From positions 2,700,019 to 2,764,018 of the forward strand of contig JAJEKV010000112.1 of assembly GCA_021234155.1 (NCBI GenBank): a stretch of 64,000 nucleotides of DNA, read 5' to 3'. This document shows positions 23,099 through 35,770 of the stretch, piece by piece. Positions within the stretch are counted from its first letter, which is position 1. The number at the start of each line of letters is the position of its first letter. Source of the stretch: Isoetes taiwanensis. Lineage: Eukaryota; Streptophyta; Lycopodiopsida; Isoetales; Isoetaceae. The notes under the pieces are model-generated. The model was not told the DNA's origin and did not search any database. It worked only from the letters and a program-made list of their open reading frames with translations. Position numbers and translations under genes: made by a program.

Positions 23099-23400
23099 CA
23101 TGCAATATATTTTTAACATTCAAAGTCTATATGCACAAGGCTCGGCACACGTGAGTTAAGGGGCAATGCAAAAAGCTTAAGCCAAGAATGATTAGGATCC
23201 AGGTGGTGTTAAGGGGAAGATGTGAAAAGTTTAAGCCAAGAATGATTACATAATTTTGATTACCATCCATGTTCAAGACATTTTTGCTACAAAATCTTGA
23301 GGACATGAGGTAATTTCAAGCACCATGTCGTCCTTGATGCAAAACAAAGGGCAATAGTGTAGGTTCAACTCCTGCATGTTCTTTCGCATCTTAAGGATGT
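23099..23400. repeat. Dispersed repeat (partner 43351-43510)
   Basis: It shares colinear blocks with 43351-43510: TTTTTAACATTCAAAGTCTA, GGGGAAGATGTGAAAAGTTT and TTGATTACCATCCATGTTCA. The second copy lacks an internal segment. Both run into the same CACTA-like terminus downstream. Confidence 0.8.
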
Positions 23401-23458
23401 CCAGAATTGAGATCTATTCGACTTAGCACAAAACGTCTTTTGCAACAGGTTGGAGAAG

Positions 23459-23505
23459 AGAAATGTTCGCGGCGGCCGCAAGGTCGCCGCGATAAATTTC
23501 TTGTA
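23459..23505. mobile_element. CACTA-like micro-foldback, copy 1
   Basis: AGAAATGTTCGCGGCGGCC, an 8-nt centre, then GTCGCCGCGATAAATTTCTTGTA form an imperfect palindrome. Outward from the centre both arms read (T)ACAAGAAAT..CGCGGCG, which resembles the CACTACAAGAAA ends of plant CACTA transposons. Confidence 0.55.
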
Positions 23506-26500
23506 ATGAAAGCACTGTTCCTCTAAGTGAAATCCAATCTTGTCACTTATTTAACTTGACATAGTAATAAATGTACATCGGGTTGAATGCTTTGAGGATA
23601 CTCGTATCATATTTGAAGACATCATAGATTTCAATAAATCAAATGGAAGAAACCAGATGAATACTGCTGGGGCAAACATAAATCCAACGTTTGTCTATGC
23701 CAAAGTGCTAAACAAAAAAAAATGCTGACAAAATAATAACTAACAAAATCATCACCACATCTATTTTAGGCGAAACTTATATAAATTAGGAGAAGGTAAG
23801 ACAATAGTTTCTTAGAAACGACATTGAGATGGACAAGACAGTACTTTGGCTTACAGATGTTGCTTCAATTTTATTTTTTCGAACAACTGACATAACTGCA
23901 TACTATCAACCACAATACATGTAACATGAAATCACTTCCATAAAGACATATATCTACACATATATAATCGAGACACACCAAGATTCGATTCCCAGATTCC
24001 TGGGTGGGGGAAAAAATCGTGAGGGAAAAATATACCTGCAAAAATTTCCAATGATGCCACGTTTTTGTCCTTATCCGGTTTCGGAGGAATCCGCTCCGTC
24101 AAATCCGGTCATTTTTGGTAGGGAGGGCAACATCGCAGCAGATTAGAAGACTTCTGAGAACAAAAGGCAGGCCGCCAAAGCGGGGTTTTCACCCATTATC
24201 ACGGCTCGGATCACCGTAATTCTCCACAAGAACTCATACTTGATTGTTTGGGTTAGAAGCATTCTCATTGCAAATAGGCGTGCTTGGTTAGTTGATCGTT
24301 CTTAGTGTGTCTTTGCAAGGTAACGTGTTTTATTTTGCCTTCGATCTTGGTACCGGGCTTTGGATTGTGGCATTTCATTTGACACTCTTTATTTATATCA
24401 CGATTATGGGTCTCCTTGCAAAAATCGCCGGCCGAGGGGTCGTTCTTTGTCCCCCGCTTTGGCGAAGTCATGTTCGTGGATTGAGCTGGTGCCGCTGCTG
24501 CACAAGAATCTCAATTTTCCGACAGTGGAGTTAGCGTTAGGCGTGGGCGAGGTACCCCCTGTTTCTAACGTTAATGCACCTAGAGATTTGGGCTTTCTTT
24601 CTCATTTTGGAAGCCTCTTGGTAAGCTTTTGAACGGAGACATTTAATCATGTTGCTCGAGTAAAGAAGATTACGCACCATACTTGGGGCTTCTTTGCTCA
24701 AACTATCCCATGCTATCCTCGAAAAATGAACGCCCCGATATCATCGAGCTTCAAAAGCCCCCGCTTTTACATTGTGAATTGGGTTGCGGGGCTTCCAACT
24801 CTGCAGATTCATGCGGTTATGTGGTATGTGCCTATCTGTCTTTCCCATCATTCTAAAAATCTGATATAGAACAAGGAACGGCCCTATTCTTCCCCTGTTT
24901 TGTGCTGATCAAATTCACCTTGCCAAAAATATGGTGCCCGAGGATTTCTATTGAAATTAAGGCAAACGCCGTTGGAAATGATAAAAGTGGCGTAATTTGT
25001 CTTTTGGAACAAGCGCTACAATTAGTTTCATTTGCGTAAGCAAAGGCTTTGTGGTACATGGTATGTTCTATAACTAGTTTTGCAATTTAACTAAATACAC
25101 ACACCGGCCAGATTATGTATATGGCGGTAATGGAGTTCTTCTCGATTAGAAGGTCGTTTTTTGCGAAGTTTCCCTGCACAACAAGGGACTTGAAGAAGCT
25201 CGGCAGACATATGAAAACCTCGGGCGCTTAAGGATTTTAAAGTATAATACCTTATATTTTTCGCTTCCTATTGTAATTTGAAGCAAGATCGGCAAAACCG
25301 CAGTGAATTTAAGGCATTGCCAAAAGTCGAAATATTTATGACTTGGCCATTAGGGTTTATGGCATACTGAGACACTACTTTGGCAAGAATACCTTTGCAT
25401 TGGAGTTGAAGGTATTACGCCTTTATCTTTACTCTTAAAAGCACGCCTAACCTTTTTTTTTTTTTCCACATTATGATGGTCTTGCTTTACATTTCGTAAT
25501 GGAAACGCAGGCTTCGGAGCTATTTATTGGCGTGCTAGAAAGACACTAAAGGATCCATTCTCATGTATTGAGAACTCGCCAATTCTTACCATCATAAATT
25601 GCAATAAGCTATTGAAAGGGGATAAGCATGAGGTAATGTAACGAGACTTATCTAATCCTTGATGATTCAAACGGAGAGATGAAAGGTTTCTTCAATACGT
25701 GCATCCTCAAACTTGGAACCATTAGCTTGCACATCAAGATTGCATCATGTTGGAATTCGAGGAGTCATTTGCATCACCGCCCTTGTGATGTAGCAAGTGG
25801 AAATTTCGCACAAATTATAACAAATATCCGAAAAAAATGATGATGCAGTTGCTTCGTGGCATGTAGCTTTATTAGACTACAAAGTCCGATGCGGTATGCT
25901 CTCTGTCATTGAGGGCTTAACTTTCCTCGAAAGAATATGTAGCAAAGTTTTATTGTTGGAATAAATCCGGAACTAGAGTTCCAAGTAGTGTAGATGATTC
26001 AAAAAAGAGAAACGTATTTTTTGCTAGTAATCATAAATATAGGAGGATTTTTCGTCACAAAGATGCAGAATATTGGCTATTTTTTTTGGCTCAAAATGCA
26101 CGCAAGGCTATGGCATCTATGATGGCTATGGCATTTGTGTTTGTTTCGAAATTCCGGGCGTGGTGTAAAAAGATATACCACGCGATCTTCTTCGGCCAGG
26201 ACAAATTTCTCCAATGTTTCCCGCCCTCTGCTAGCAATTTCAAGCAACCCTTCGCATCCTTGACTCTAAGAGGATTGATCTGCCCCAAAGTGCAACAAAC
26301 TATGTTTTTATGCTTAGTTGTTTCGGCATTGTGAAATTCACCAAAAAAAAGCCATAACCATTTGGTAGTTTGCAAGAGTTCATTAAATTTTTCCTGTAAG
26401 TTGCCACTATTGATTTTTCCTTTGTATTTCCTTGACATGTGTTGTAAAGTAGCATTTAAAGTTTGAGCAAGATTCTAGAACTATCTGGTCTATCTTACGG

Positions 26501-26627
26501 CAAGGACACGCATCCCATATATTCAATCCGTTCAAGAAAGCCTTTTGCGCAAATGCGAACTATGATAAATCCATTACTAAACAAGACTAGAACTTAGACT
26601 CGGGCCAACTTTATTGGGTTAGAACTA
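23506..26627. other. Spacer; a few exon-like stretches, no gene recognised
   Basis: Several plus-strand stretches read as short exon-like segments with plausible splice sites (for example 25512-25632, GFGAIYWRARKTLKDPF, then a GTAATG donor). They do not join into a protein I recognise. Confidence 0.3.
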
Positions 26628-26671
26628 AAGAAATGTTCGCGGCGGCCTTGGCCGCCGCGATAAATTTCTTG
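26628..26671. mobile_element. CACTA-like micro-foldback, copy 2
   Basis: The core CGCGGCGGCC-TTGG-CCGCCGCG is a perfect palindrome, extended by AAGAAATGTT and ATAAATTTCTT arms. Only about 44 bp long and otherwise identical in arms to copy 1, so both derive from one family reduced almost to its termini. Confidence 0.6.
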
Positions 26672-28000
26672 TAATATATAATGCACATTTATACCTGATA
26701 TTGCAGGAGTAAGAGAAGAAACAACACAAAGACTTGAAGTCCTTTGTGTCGAAGTAATTTCTTGATCCGTAGACTCCTCTTACCTCTTCTATTTGATACT
26801 TTAAGATTATACCCTAACAACTCTCTATCCTCTGGATTTTGGTTCGGAGAGAGTGGAATGTCTGCAAACCATGAAATGGTGGAATATAATGCAAAGGTAA
26901 CTCCTGTTACCATATTCTCCATATTCGAAAGTTGTGTTATAGTTCAAAAAATACTGTAATTGAACGCCACAATCAGATCATGATGATAAATAGCTAGCTA
27001 ATAATTATATCTCGACAATTTTTTCTTAAAGTACTATATGAATACGTAGAATGATATTATATAAATACAACACAAAGAGTCAATAACAATGTTGAGATCT
27101 CATGAGACTATCTATTTGAAGGAGTCTTTATAAAAATAACAAATGAGGCAGATATAAAAAATTAATATGCCTCAAAATTGATGGCGAAGAACTCACAAAA
27201 TGACAATCGACCATGAAGAATATCATGCTAATTTTGTCATGTTTGTAGATGTGCCTCTAGGATTATGACTATTGACGTCGTTGAGATAGGATTTGCTGGC
27301 TTTAATTTTTGTAAATCTGGAGATATATTAGACATAGACCCTTTGACATTGTTTTCATGACCGTTTGTTTGGCTGTCCTTCCTCCTGGACTTATGTCTAC
27401 CTTCAAAACTCATGTTTGCAAATATGCTCTTTTCCTTTTGCTATCTTGTTCCTGATCCTTCCTTTGATCTTGGATATATCCATCCAGTCTGTTGCAGAGA
27501 CTTGTTGCAGAGCTTTTATACATAAGAGACATCTTACAGTTGAATCGGTAGATGTAGGGGTAACCCCTAGTGCGCAAGCACATTTTTTTCATTTTGGGTT
27601 GCCCCTTGGAGCTGGGAACGGGCAGCTGTAACCTGCAAAAATTGGAGCCCGCACCTGGACTGTAGATACTTTCGAGAAGCCTAAAGCAATTGGATTGGCA
27701 AGAAAACCGGGCTTCTGAAGTAGCACAAAACCCTACAACAACAACTAGAAAAGCCAGACAATAGAGTGACCGTTTCCACCAATTTCCAAGTGACACAAGG
27801 GTTTCAAAATCTGGAAAAACTTGACGGCCAGATTTCACCCTAAGGGACGCTTCACATGTCACGGCAAAAACTTGCCGGACGTCAAGCCGTTGGAGACGCT
27901 CAGCTGGAAACTGCTCCAGCAGTTCGGGGAACGTCAAGCCGGCCGTCTCAAATGAACTGCATGTGAATACAGAAAAATTTACATGTGAGGCGCCTCTAAT
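26672..28000. other. Spacer, no gene recognised
   Basis: It includes a 215-codon minus open frame (27410-28057) without recognisable domains and with biased, low-similarity composition. I do not call it a gene. Confidence 0.4.
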
Positions 28001-28115
28001 GACCCCAAACCCAACCTCCAACGCTGAGGCGCTGTCTAACGCAGCTGTTGAAATCACCTGGGCCGTCCAACCACGCCCCTAGACCCATCTTGGCCGTCCA
28101 AACCCAAGACCCCCA
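28001..28115. repeat. Dispersed repeat upstream of TIM14 (partner 38327-38461)
   Basis: It shares blocks such as TTGAAATCACCTGG, AGACCCATCT and CCAAGACCCC in order with 38327-38461. The copy ends about 160 bp before the TIM14 start codon. Confidence 0.75.
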
Positions 28116-28273
28116 GAGGAAAATCGTGAAGGAAGCTATTCTATTTTATTTCATGAAGGCCGCCTCTTCTATTATATATGTTTGGAAGCCCCCCGCACAG
28201 CAGACTTGCGGGTGAAGCAAACGGCATCCTAGAGTTTTACTACTGCAGCTGAAATCCGATTACTCCTGCGCCG

Positions 28274-29202
28274 ATGGTGGGTCTTCTTCCTGTTCGTTGT
28301 CTAGCAGCATAATTTTTCTGTTTCGATTCTGTTTCAATTTTGTTCCATTCAGAAATCAGGGCTTCAATTTTTTCAATGTTTATTATAGCCGCCTGAATGC
28401 TGAGACATTGATATACGCTTTTATTTGCAAGGATCAGGCGGCGCCTTTTATTGTTGGAGCATCTGTAGCGGCAGTAGCCTTGGCTGGAAAATATGGAATG
28501 CAAGCATGGCAGGTATGGAAGCTAAGGCCAGCCGTACCCAGAATGCGCAAGTTTTACGAAGGGGGCTTCCAACCCAGCATGACTCGAAGAGAAGCTGCTT
28601 TGATACTTGGCATTAGGTATGATCCTATTCTGTTTCATGTTCCTTGTAATCCCTTTTTCTACTTTGTGGGAATTAGAGAATGATGCCAATCCAAATATGC
28701 AGTTCTAGTAAGTTTGTTCACATGTACAATGAATTTTCACTGTACGCATGGTTGTCCTTACATCAAACCCCTAAGGTCTCCAGAAAATTGAGTTGTGTAA
28801 GGAGGGCCAGATATATATTTTCAATAAAAACAAGACTACCGGACAGGCCACATTGGATAATTCAGTTTTAAGAACCTTACACAAATAAATGGCCCCTAGT
28901 GTAAGTGGCAAGCAGGGGTGTTCCATGGCTTTTCAACTGTAAATGCATTATGGATATTGAGACCTTGATTAATCACTTGTTTTGCTACTGTAATCATGTA
29001 AACCTTAATTTTTTTTGTTTTCCTTACGTCTGCTCTCTTAAGCAGGGAAAGTGTTGCCCAGGATAAAGTTAAAGCTGCTCATAGGAAAGTGATGACAGCA
29101 AATCATCCTGATGCTGGAGGGAGTGACTATCTTGCTACCAAAATAAACGAGGCAAAAGACATGCTATTAGGACAAACAAGAGGGAGCGGATCTGCTTTTT
29201 AA
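28274..29202 (+). CDS. TIM14: TIM14/PAM18, J-protein of the mitochondrial import motor
   Basis: A complete gene of 112 residues in three exons: 28274-28276 (the ATG alone), 28438-28616 and 29046-29202. All introns are GT..AG. The product is the J-protein that stimulates mtHsp70 at the TIM23 channel during matrix protein import. Residues 4-20 form the single inner-membrane helix ([17 protein letters not shown]). [20 protein letters not shown] leads into the J domain, HPD sits at 81-83 ([10 protein letters not shown]), and the end SGSAF is the family's usual C-terminus. Length and sequence agree with plant TIM14 proteins. The start was chosen because removing the first intron gives MAAPFIVG, as in relatives; without splicing the frame has no suitable Met. 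The gene is convergent with PACRG, with 666 bp between stop codons. Confidence 0.95.
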
Positions 29203-29868
29203 GGTTTCTAACATGGAAACATGGAGCTCTACTTGGTAGATGGGGAAATTTTGATAGCACCATCCCTTGTTATATAATTGAACTTTGCCATCTTTACTGC
29301 AGCCATATAGTTGGCACTTGAATGGTAGCAGTTCAATTTGTCTGTTTGCTGCATGATGTTTCACCAAGATATATTGAATTAAATTTTGATGCTAACACCA
29401 TATCAGGAACATGAATTCCTTGTATATTATTTGATACCTGTGATTTGCAATGGTACAATTGGTAATGGATAAATTTGTAGTATTATTTATCCAAGAGTAT
29501 ATGCTCACAAACTGTCTAGAGCTGCTGTGTCATTTACTATTGTCATGACAGTATTATGGATCGACTTGCTTTTGTTACTTTTTCGTTATTATACTTTCTA
29601 ATTCTATGCATGAGAAACTTAAGATATCCAAAATTTTGTTCTCCATTGTTTATAACATGCACTCCCTGAGCTGTTAGTTGTTTCTTGCTGCAACTCTCTT
29701 ATAATCAATCACCAAAACTTTTATACATCGCTCTACAGCTTGATCTACTACGCATACTCTGTTCAATCCTAACAAAAATGCCTTTGGCTCCTTTCTGACA
29801 TCTTGCAATGATCAATATTCCTCTGGAAAAAAGCTATGCCGGCCTCATCTAAAAAGAACTGCGGAATG

Positions 29869-31430
29869 TTACGCAGTCACACATGATTCATAGGTAGGCA
29901 CCATGTATTTTATATTGATGAATGCATCCTCTCCACCAAGGCGTTCAAATAGCTCCAGTGTCTTCTGTACATTTTCACCTGTGACGATTTTCTTCTGCTG
30001 CCCATAATCTATTGAATCTCCAATGTTAGGAATGGCATTCTTGAAGATGTTTAGCAAGGGAAGTAGTTGGCGATAGTAGGGCACTAGTGCTTCCCCTATC
30101 TCAGGCTCCGACTCCACAAGTTTGCACATTAGCTGTAAATAGTACATTTTAAAATTAGTGGACAAGCTGATATAACTTCCATACAAGAATTCTTGCTCCT
30201 TATTTTCTCAAACAAGATGACACATGAATAATAAGATTGAATTAAATTTGTATTTAAATTCATGAGATAAATAGATGGAAGATTCACGCCTTACCCGCAA
30301 AGTGATATTCATCACTGCTGGGTCCCTTGTGTTTAGTGCAGTTTTGATAGGAATAATTAATTGTGGTATAACAGGCAGTATTTTACCCTTCCCTGCCTGC
30401 AAGACCAGCAATGGCAATCAGTTCCCAAAACAGTCCATTAACAGAGTTCTTAGGGATTAACAAAGGGCTAAGATAAAGGGCAAGCCTTGAGAAGGTCTTC
30501 GATACCCTTCACTGCAATAAATCTGTATGGATCTTCCTTTTCTCTTATCCCATCGAAAAAGACAGGTAAATAATGGTGATAATCAAGTGTTCCTATATCA
30601 AGTTTCCATACAATTGAATTCTTTGCACTGCTATGCTCGATCTTTACTGGCAGGTCTCCCCTTTCATACATTTTCCTAAACTGGAAAACAATGAAGGAAA
30701 GAAAGACCAATGACTATATGAAGTAAGAGAAAAAATAGGATATGTCTTAACCTAAAAGTTAGTATTAATCAATGATCCAAACTAGTCTTACAACTAATCA
30801 ATGATCCAAACTAGTCTTACAAGGGTATTCGGAGGGTTATCACGTGGTTTGAAAGCAGCTGCAGGAGGAGGTTCAGCCCTTGGTGGTGCTTTACGAAGTT
30901 CTCCTTTCTTTACTTTTTCTCCATCTCCTTTGCGTGTATAATCACAAGGGTATTTATGTGGCATCTTATGCCTGTAAATTTATGACATTTTCTTTTAAAC
31001 ATTCACATAAATTACCATTCTAGTGATTTGATAGCTTAACCCAGAAATTGTGTACCATGCACTATATGCAACCTTAGAAGCCAACAAAACATAAAGGAAG
31101 TAACAGTTACCTGAATTGAGAGTTGGATGACCAGTAAGGAAGCTCTTTCTCCGAAAGCCGGCATCGTTCATGACCTCCAGGCCTCCTTGTAACCTGTTTC
31201 AATCTAACAATTATCATTCTCTTCTGTTGCCGAAGCAACTTTCATAACCAGAGCTAGAACTTAAACTTATAAAGTAAGGGCATTACCGGTACAGGCAAAG
31301 TTTGGTCAAAGCAAGACAAGGACTGCTTAGTTTTTCTGAATGTGGGTTTTCCCTTTATCTTTTTGTTAAGGTACTCGAGTGTAAGCAATTGCCCTGCAAT
31401 GTCCTCCTGCATTGGGTTGCCTACCCCCAT
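29869..31430 (-). CDS. PACRG: PACRG, Parkin co-regulated gene homologue (flagellar inner-junction protein)
   Basis: A six-exon gene on the minus strand: 31430-31287, 31193-31111, 30971-30821, 30680-30486, 30396-30295 and 30132-29869. It encodes 312 residues. The C-terminal 185 residues are strongly PACRG: TAFRKYYERGD-like [82 protein letters not shown] and the C-terminal [18 protein letters not shown] binds the inner junction of axonemal doublet microtubules. In plants it is expected only where sperm are flagellated. An in-frame TAA lies 24 nt before the chosen ATG. All introns are GT..AG except intron 4, which must start GC (AAG|GCTTGC) to keep the reading frame. The gene looks intact otherwise. 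Confidence 0.94.
30765..30822. repeat. Tandem duplication of a PACRG splice donor
   Basis: About 29 bp (ATCAATGATCCAAACTAGTC..) is present twice in tandem. On the minus strand each copy carries TTGTAAGACTAG, so the donor of PACRG intron 3 exists twice. Confidence 0.85.
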
Positions 31431-31710
31431 CACTGCGTATTTGTTGTTTGGAAAGTATTATCACCTGCGTTTTCAATTAGTTAAGTGGTTTTTGCTATCC
31501 TGAAAATACTTTTAAGATGAGGTTGAAATGGCTTGGGAATAATGATGGGTGTCAACCTACATTTTTAGTTTGAAAAGCAACATCTCAAGATCAACACATG
31601 TTATATAGTTAAAGCCTAATAGAAGTGTCCACATTCTTGATCATGAGTTTCTCTAATCTCCATACTCTTATCTAGGACGTTGTCTACAATAATTATGCCG
31701 TGTCTGCTCA

Positions 31711-31802
31711 TTGAAGCAGCTATGATCAACAACAAAGGTGCTAAATTATAAGCAGTTTGAAGCAGCTATGATCAACAACAAAGGTGCTAAATTATAAGCA
31801 GT
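31711..31802. repeat. 46-bp tandem duplication
   Basis: Two identical units, each starting TTGAAGCAGCTATGATCAAC. Confidence 0.92.
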
Positions 31803-34800
31803 TCTAAGCCATCAAGGCCTCTGAAGTGCGCATTTAGGTGGTTCCAAGTCCGTCAGATGTTTATAAGGCCTAAGACAACAAAACCTAGTCAATTAGATAT
31901 GCTATCAACAATCGCCGACAATGCCTAATATAACATCCTCTTTACGTTAACCACCATTAGGGGATTGTAACAACATCATCATATATCTCGGCTATAATTT
32001 TCTACTTGGGAGGACTGCTTAGACTCATTCCATGCTTTTCAATCTTACAAAGTCATTCCATAATTGTCAAAGCTTATAGATCACTTCAAAATCATAGACT
32101 AAACATGAAATGTCCTGCATTTTGCATACCAAAAATAATTTGCCAAGGTATAAAGGGACGGTTCTCAATTTACATAAGGTCATCTTAAGCGTGGAAGATG
32201 GGTTATTTTACGTGAAAACAAAAAATGCTTCATAATCCGTTCAGGTTCATACTATAAGAACAATAACGCATTTCCCACATCTTTAAAACCAAGAAGCTTG
32301 TATATTCTTTTTTCCATTGGAAGAACGAGCTGGATTATGATCTATCTATACTTGTGATAAGATGCACCTTTACACTTGTGAGAAAAGGGACGTCCAAAAA
32401 ACGCCCGCCCCTCGAATTCCTTGATCAAACCTGTAGGCCATATCGGACGCACATAACACAAATTTCAAGCATTCAGAATAACCAAAGTACCCAAAAAACA
32501 AGAATCCAACCTTAACACTAATGAACTCTAACCTTACATCAAATCGAAGTCTTCTTCAAAACAGGCAGAGGCTCGGCGCACTCCGTTAAATCTCCCACAC
32601 TCTCGCATGTTTTGGCATTTTCTCAAGCTCTGTCAAATGAAAATATTTTGAATCTACAGCCATTATATTTCATTACCACAAAAGATCGAACTTTCTTAGG
32701 GCATAATTTTATGAGCTCTGCCTTGGTGTCTAAACTAAGGTATATTTATGATATACCCGAGTCTTCATCATGCTAAAGCCATATTGAAGAAGTTTAAACC
32801 GCGAGTATATCAATGATATATCCAAGTTTTCTCATGTTAAAGCCATAATGGGAAAAAAAAAAAAAAAAAAATTTTTTTTTTTGCAAGAAGCACACCAAGA
32901 GGCTTTAGCAAGGTAAGACTTGTTAGGTTTTTATTTAGGCTTGGTGTCACTAGATTGCAATTAGTGGCTAATCCTTTCCCTTTGTATTTCATTTGAGCAA
33001 ACAATGTCTTGATTTTGCTCAGTATAGATAGATGACAGTGTTTGAATGGAGCTAAGTCTAATTTGCTTGAAGAAATGGCATGATATGTTTCTAGTTCTTA
33101 AACTGAAATACACATTTTATTTAGCACTTTTTAGTTGTTAAATTGAAACATACATTTCATTTCGCAATTTTCTAGTCATTAAATTGAAACGAGAGCTTTA
33201 AAGTAGAACTACGCGAGCTTCCTTGTACTCATCATTTCCATGTGGAATGAGTTGATAAATGGCTAAAGATTAATGCATCATGTCCTCTCTGCAAGCATGA
33301 TATTGGTGGATCAACTGACCAGAATATGGCTGGAACCGATATGGAAGAAGACCAAAGAAGTGAACAGTCCCATTGAGGTGTTATGTCAACAAATGCCCAT
33401 GATCTGTTAGCATTGTTGTAGTTAATGCTGATGGATTTGCTTTTTATGATGTGAAATGGAGGCACCTGCAGATGCTGGTTATGTGTACAGTTGACATTTG
33501 AGTGAATTCTGCTTCTTTGTTAGAATCTCTCCAAGTGAAAAAGTTCAAACTGGCGGGAAACTGAGAACTCTTTAATGATTTTGTTAACTGCATGGTAGCC
33601 TTTTGGTCAAGGTTGCTAAATGCCCCAGTACTTCTGCCAGAACCATATAGATATATGCCTATAAAGAGTGGTAAATATCTTGCTATTTGTTAGATAGCAA
33701 CATCTAATGATGCAAAGGATCAGTCATTGTAATTGTTCTTTCTGACTGCTTTCAACTCGAATAAACAAAATAATTGCATCCACAGATTGTGGATCTGGAA
33801 ACATGATTAAAATGTGCAGAGTCCCTGAGGCAAGTGAATCTTGTATATGTGATAGGTCTGAGTTGAAGGTGTGGCTCCCAAGTGTTCAGATGCAAAAGGC
33901 TACCAGAGGATCATAATACAGGTACACAAACATAAGCTGCAACTGATATAATTGGTGGTAAGTGTAAAGCATTAAACAAAGAATCATATCCATTGTGGGG
34001 TCATGTATCTACAATCCTCTATGCAATGGCAATTTACTTTAGGATAATCTGCCATGCTTGGCACTGTGTAAGCAACTAGACAGATCTGAAGTACTTGAGC
34101 ATGCATGAACCTGAATATTTTTGAAAAATGTGTCCATAATAATTTCTTTCTAGCAATGTATCTCCCATAATGGAAGCTCTAACTTCCCTTGGTACTTGAA
34201 ACTTAAACTTGACACTCTATTCCTGCCATCCCAGATATGTCTGCGCGAATGATCCGCTAAAATGCGGTCTAAGGTGACCCATCCCTGCCATGCTTCTTAT
34301 AGGTATATTACTAACAGTCTCAAGAAGTAGGAACGTGATGTACATAGATTAACAAATGCATGGTTAACTTGATACTAAAATATTATCTCCAACAAGGGCA
34401 CATTTGAAATCTAAACATCTAATTTTGTTCGTTTGACAACTCTAATTATTCCCGTGCAGTAGCTGAATGTGGCTCTAAATAAACTGTGTATCTGAAAAAA
34501 CTGAAGGTCCTCATTTGTGAAGATTATACACCGACATTGCTTTAGCAGGAACATAGAACGCATAAACAGAACTCAATGGCTGGCTTATCAAAATATATAC
34601 TATATGTACGATTTCTAAAAACTGACAAAAACATCACCCATGATAATAATAATGCAGATGGCTCCAAAAGATTCCAAAATCAAGATCGTTTTTTGTAACG
34701 GAACAAAAACAACACATTCCAAGATAAGATACTCAGATCAAAAATAGCTTCCAAAGAATAACAAGAGTTCTAGATTATGGGAAAGAGGCAAACACCCCTG

Positions 34801-35462
34801 AGGATATATCAAATGCTCTTATTACATGGGCTCTAAACAAAGAAAAAGGGAAACGACGTGCACTGACCTGAACTCCATTGCTGCTTTGCACTTATTGACC
34901 TCATCTCCATTGCTGCTCTGCACATATTGTCATAGCCTGACATTATTTACTGAAACTTTATTCGTAATTATTTTGTTCAAGGAATCTTACCAGGTACCTG
35001 GTTGCATGTACTACAAAAGCCGAAGAAGAGCTCGGTGGAAGTGGATTTATCTGCTCATGTGCTTGCACTTGTTCCTTTCTTTCATTCGTAATGGTATTGT
35101 TTTTCTGCAGAGCCAAGTACGGTGTAAAGAGATGGCTCGTGACCAATGGAATTGGGCTTGCAAAAATCCGAGGGGTTATGGATCTGTGGATAATGGCAGA
35201 GGGAAGAACCTAAATCCAAAATAAAAAAGGAAACACGAAACTTAAAAGAGCCGAACTGAAGAAGACCGGAAACAGAGGATTGGTAGGGAGACACGAAGAA
35301 GGTAAGCTTTGCCATGTCGAATGCCACCTCACACTGTGTCCGGTGCCATCTCCGTGACATTTTTCAGGCTTATCTAAATTTCAGCCCTAGATCTGGAAAA
35401 AAAAAATCTAACGGTGGAAACATGGCGCTCGATAAAATACCCTCAAGGGTTTTCCGGGAGGT

Positions 35463-35770
35463 TTGTCAAATGGTGGTATTCTTATCAAAAATTCCAATGT
35501 ATAGTAGATGGCTAACCGCTATTCTATTCTATTCTATTCTATTGCTATTATTTAAACCATTGCAATGTTTTGCAAGTTTACTCTTGGAACAGAGAGATAG
35601 AGAAACATTATTTTAATGTCCATGCAGATTACACAGAGCCACAATGTTTATGTCCAACAACTTCTTGTTTAATATGTGGCAAAATGTTTCGCTTTAATTA
35701 CCAAAATATTGGGGACGAAAAATAGAAAGCACATTTTAGGTTCTGTGTAGTTTGGATGGATGGGATGTTA
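35463..35770. repeat. Dispersed repeat (partner 37252-37405; tail related to 46160 and 47545)
   Basis: GTCAAATGGTGGTATTC, ATTATTTTAATGTCCA and GTGTGGCAAAA-type blocks recur in order at 37252-37405. The tail (AATAGAAAGCACAT..GGATGGGATGTTAT) also appears in both copies of the VID27-upstream duplication. Confidence 0.65.

Noticed and set aside
23459-26671. GC-rich hairpins as Helitron 3' ends
   Set aside because: After the hairpin the sequence reads TTTCTTGTAAT, not CTRR, and both arms extend symmetrically, so a CACTA-like foldback fits better.
27410-28057. 215-codon minus open frame
   Set aside because: No recognisable domain, overlaps a dispersed repeat, and no splice or homology support.
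34826-35224. 132-codon plus open frame
   Set aside because: No recognisable domain and no supporting context.
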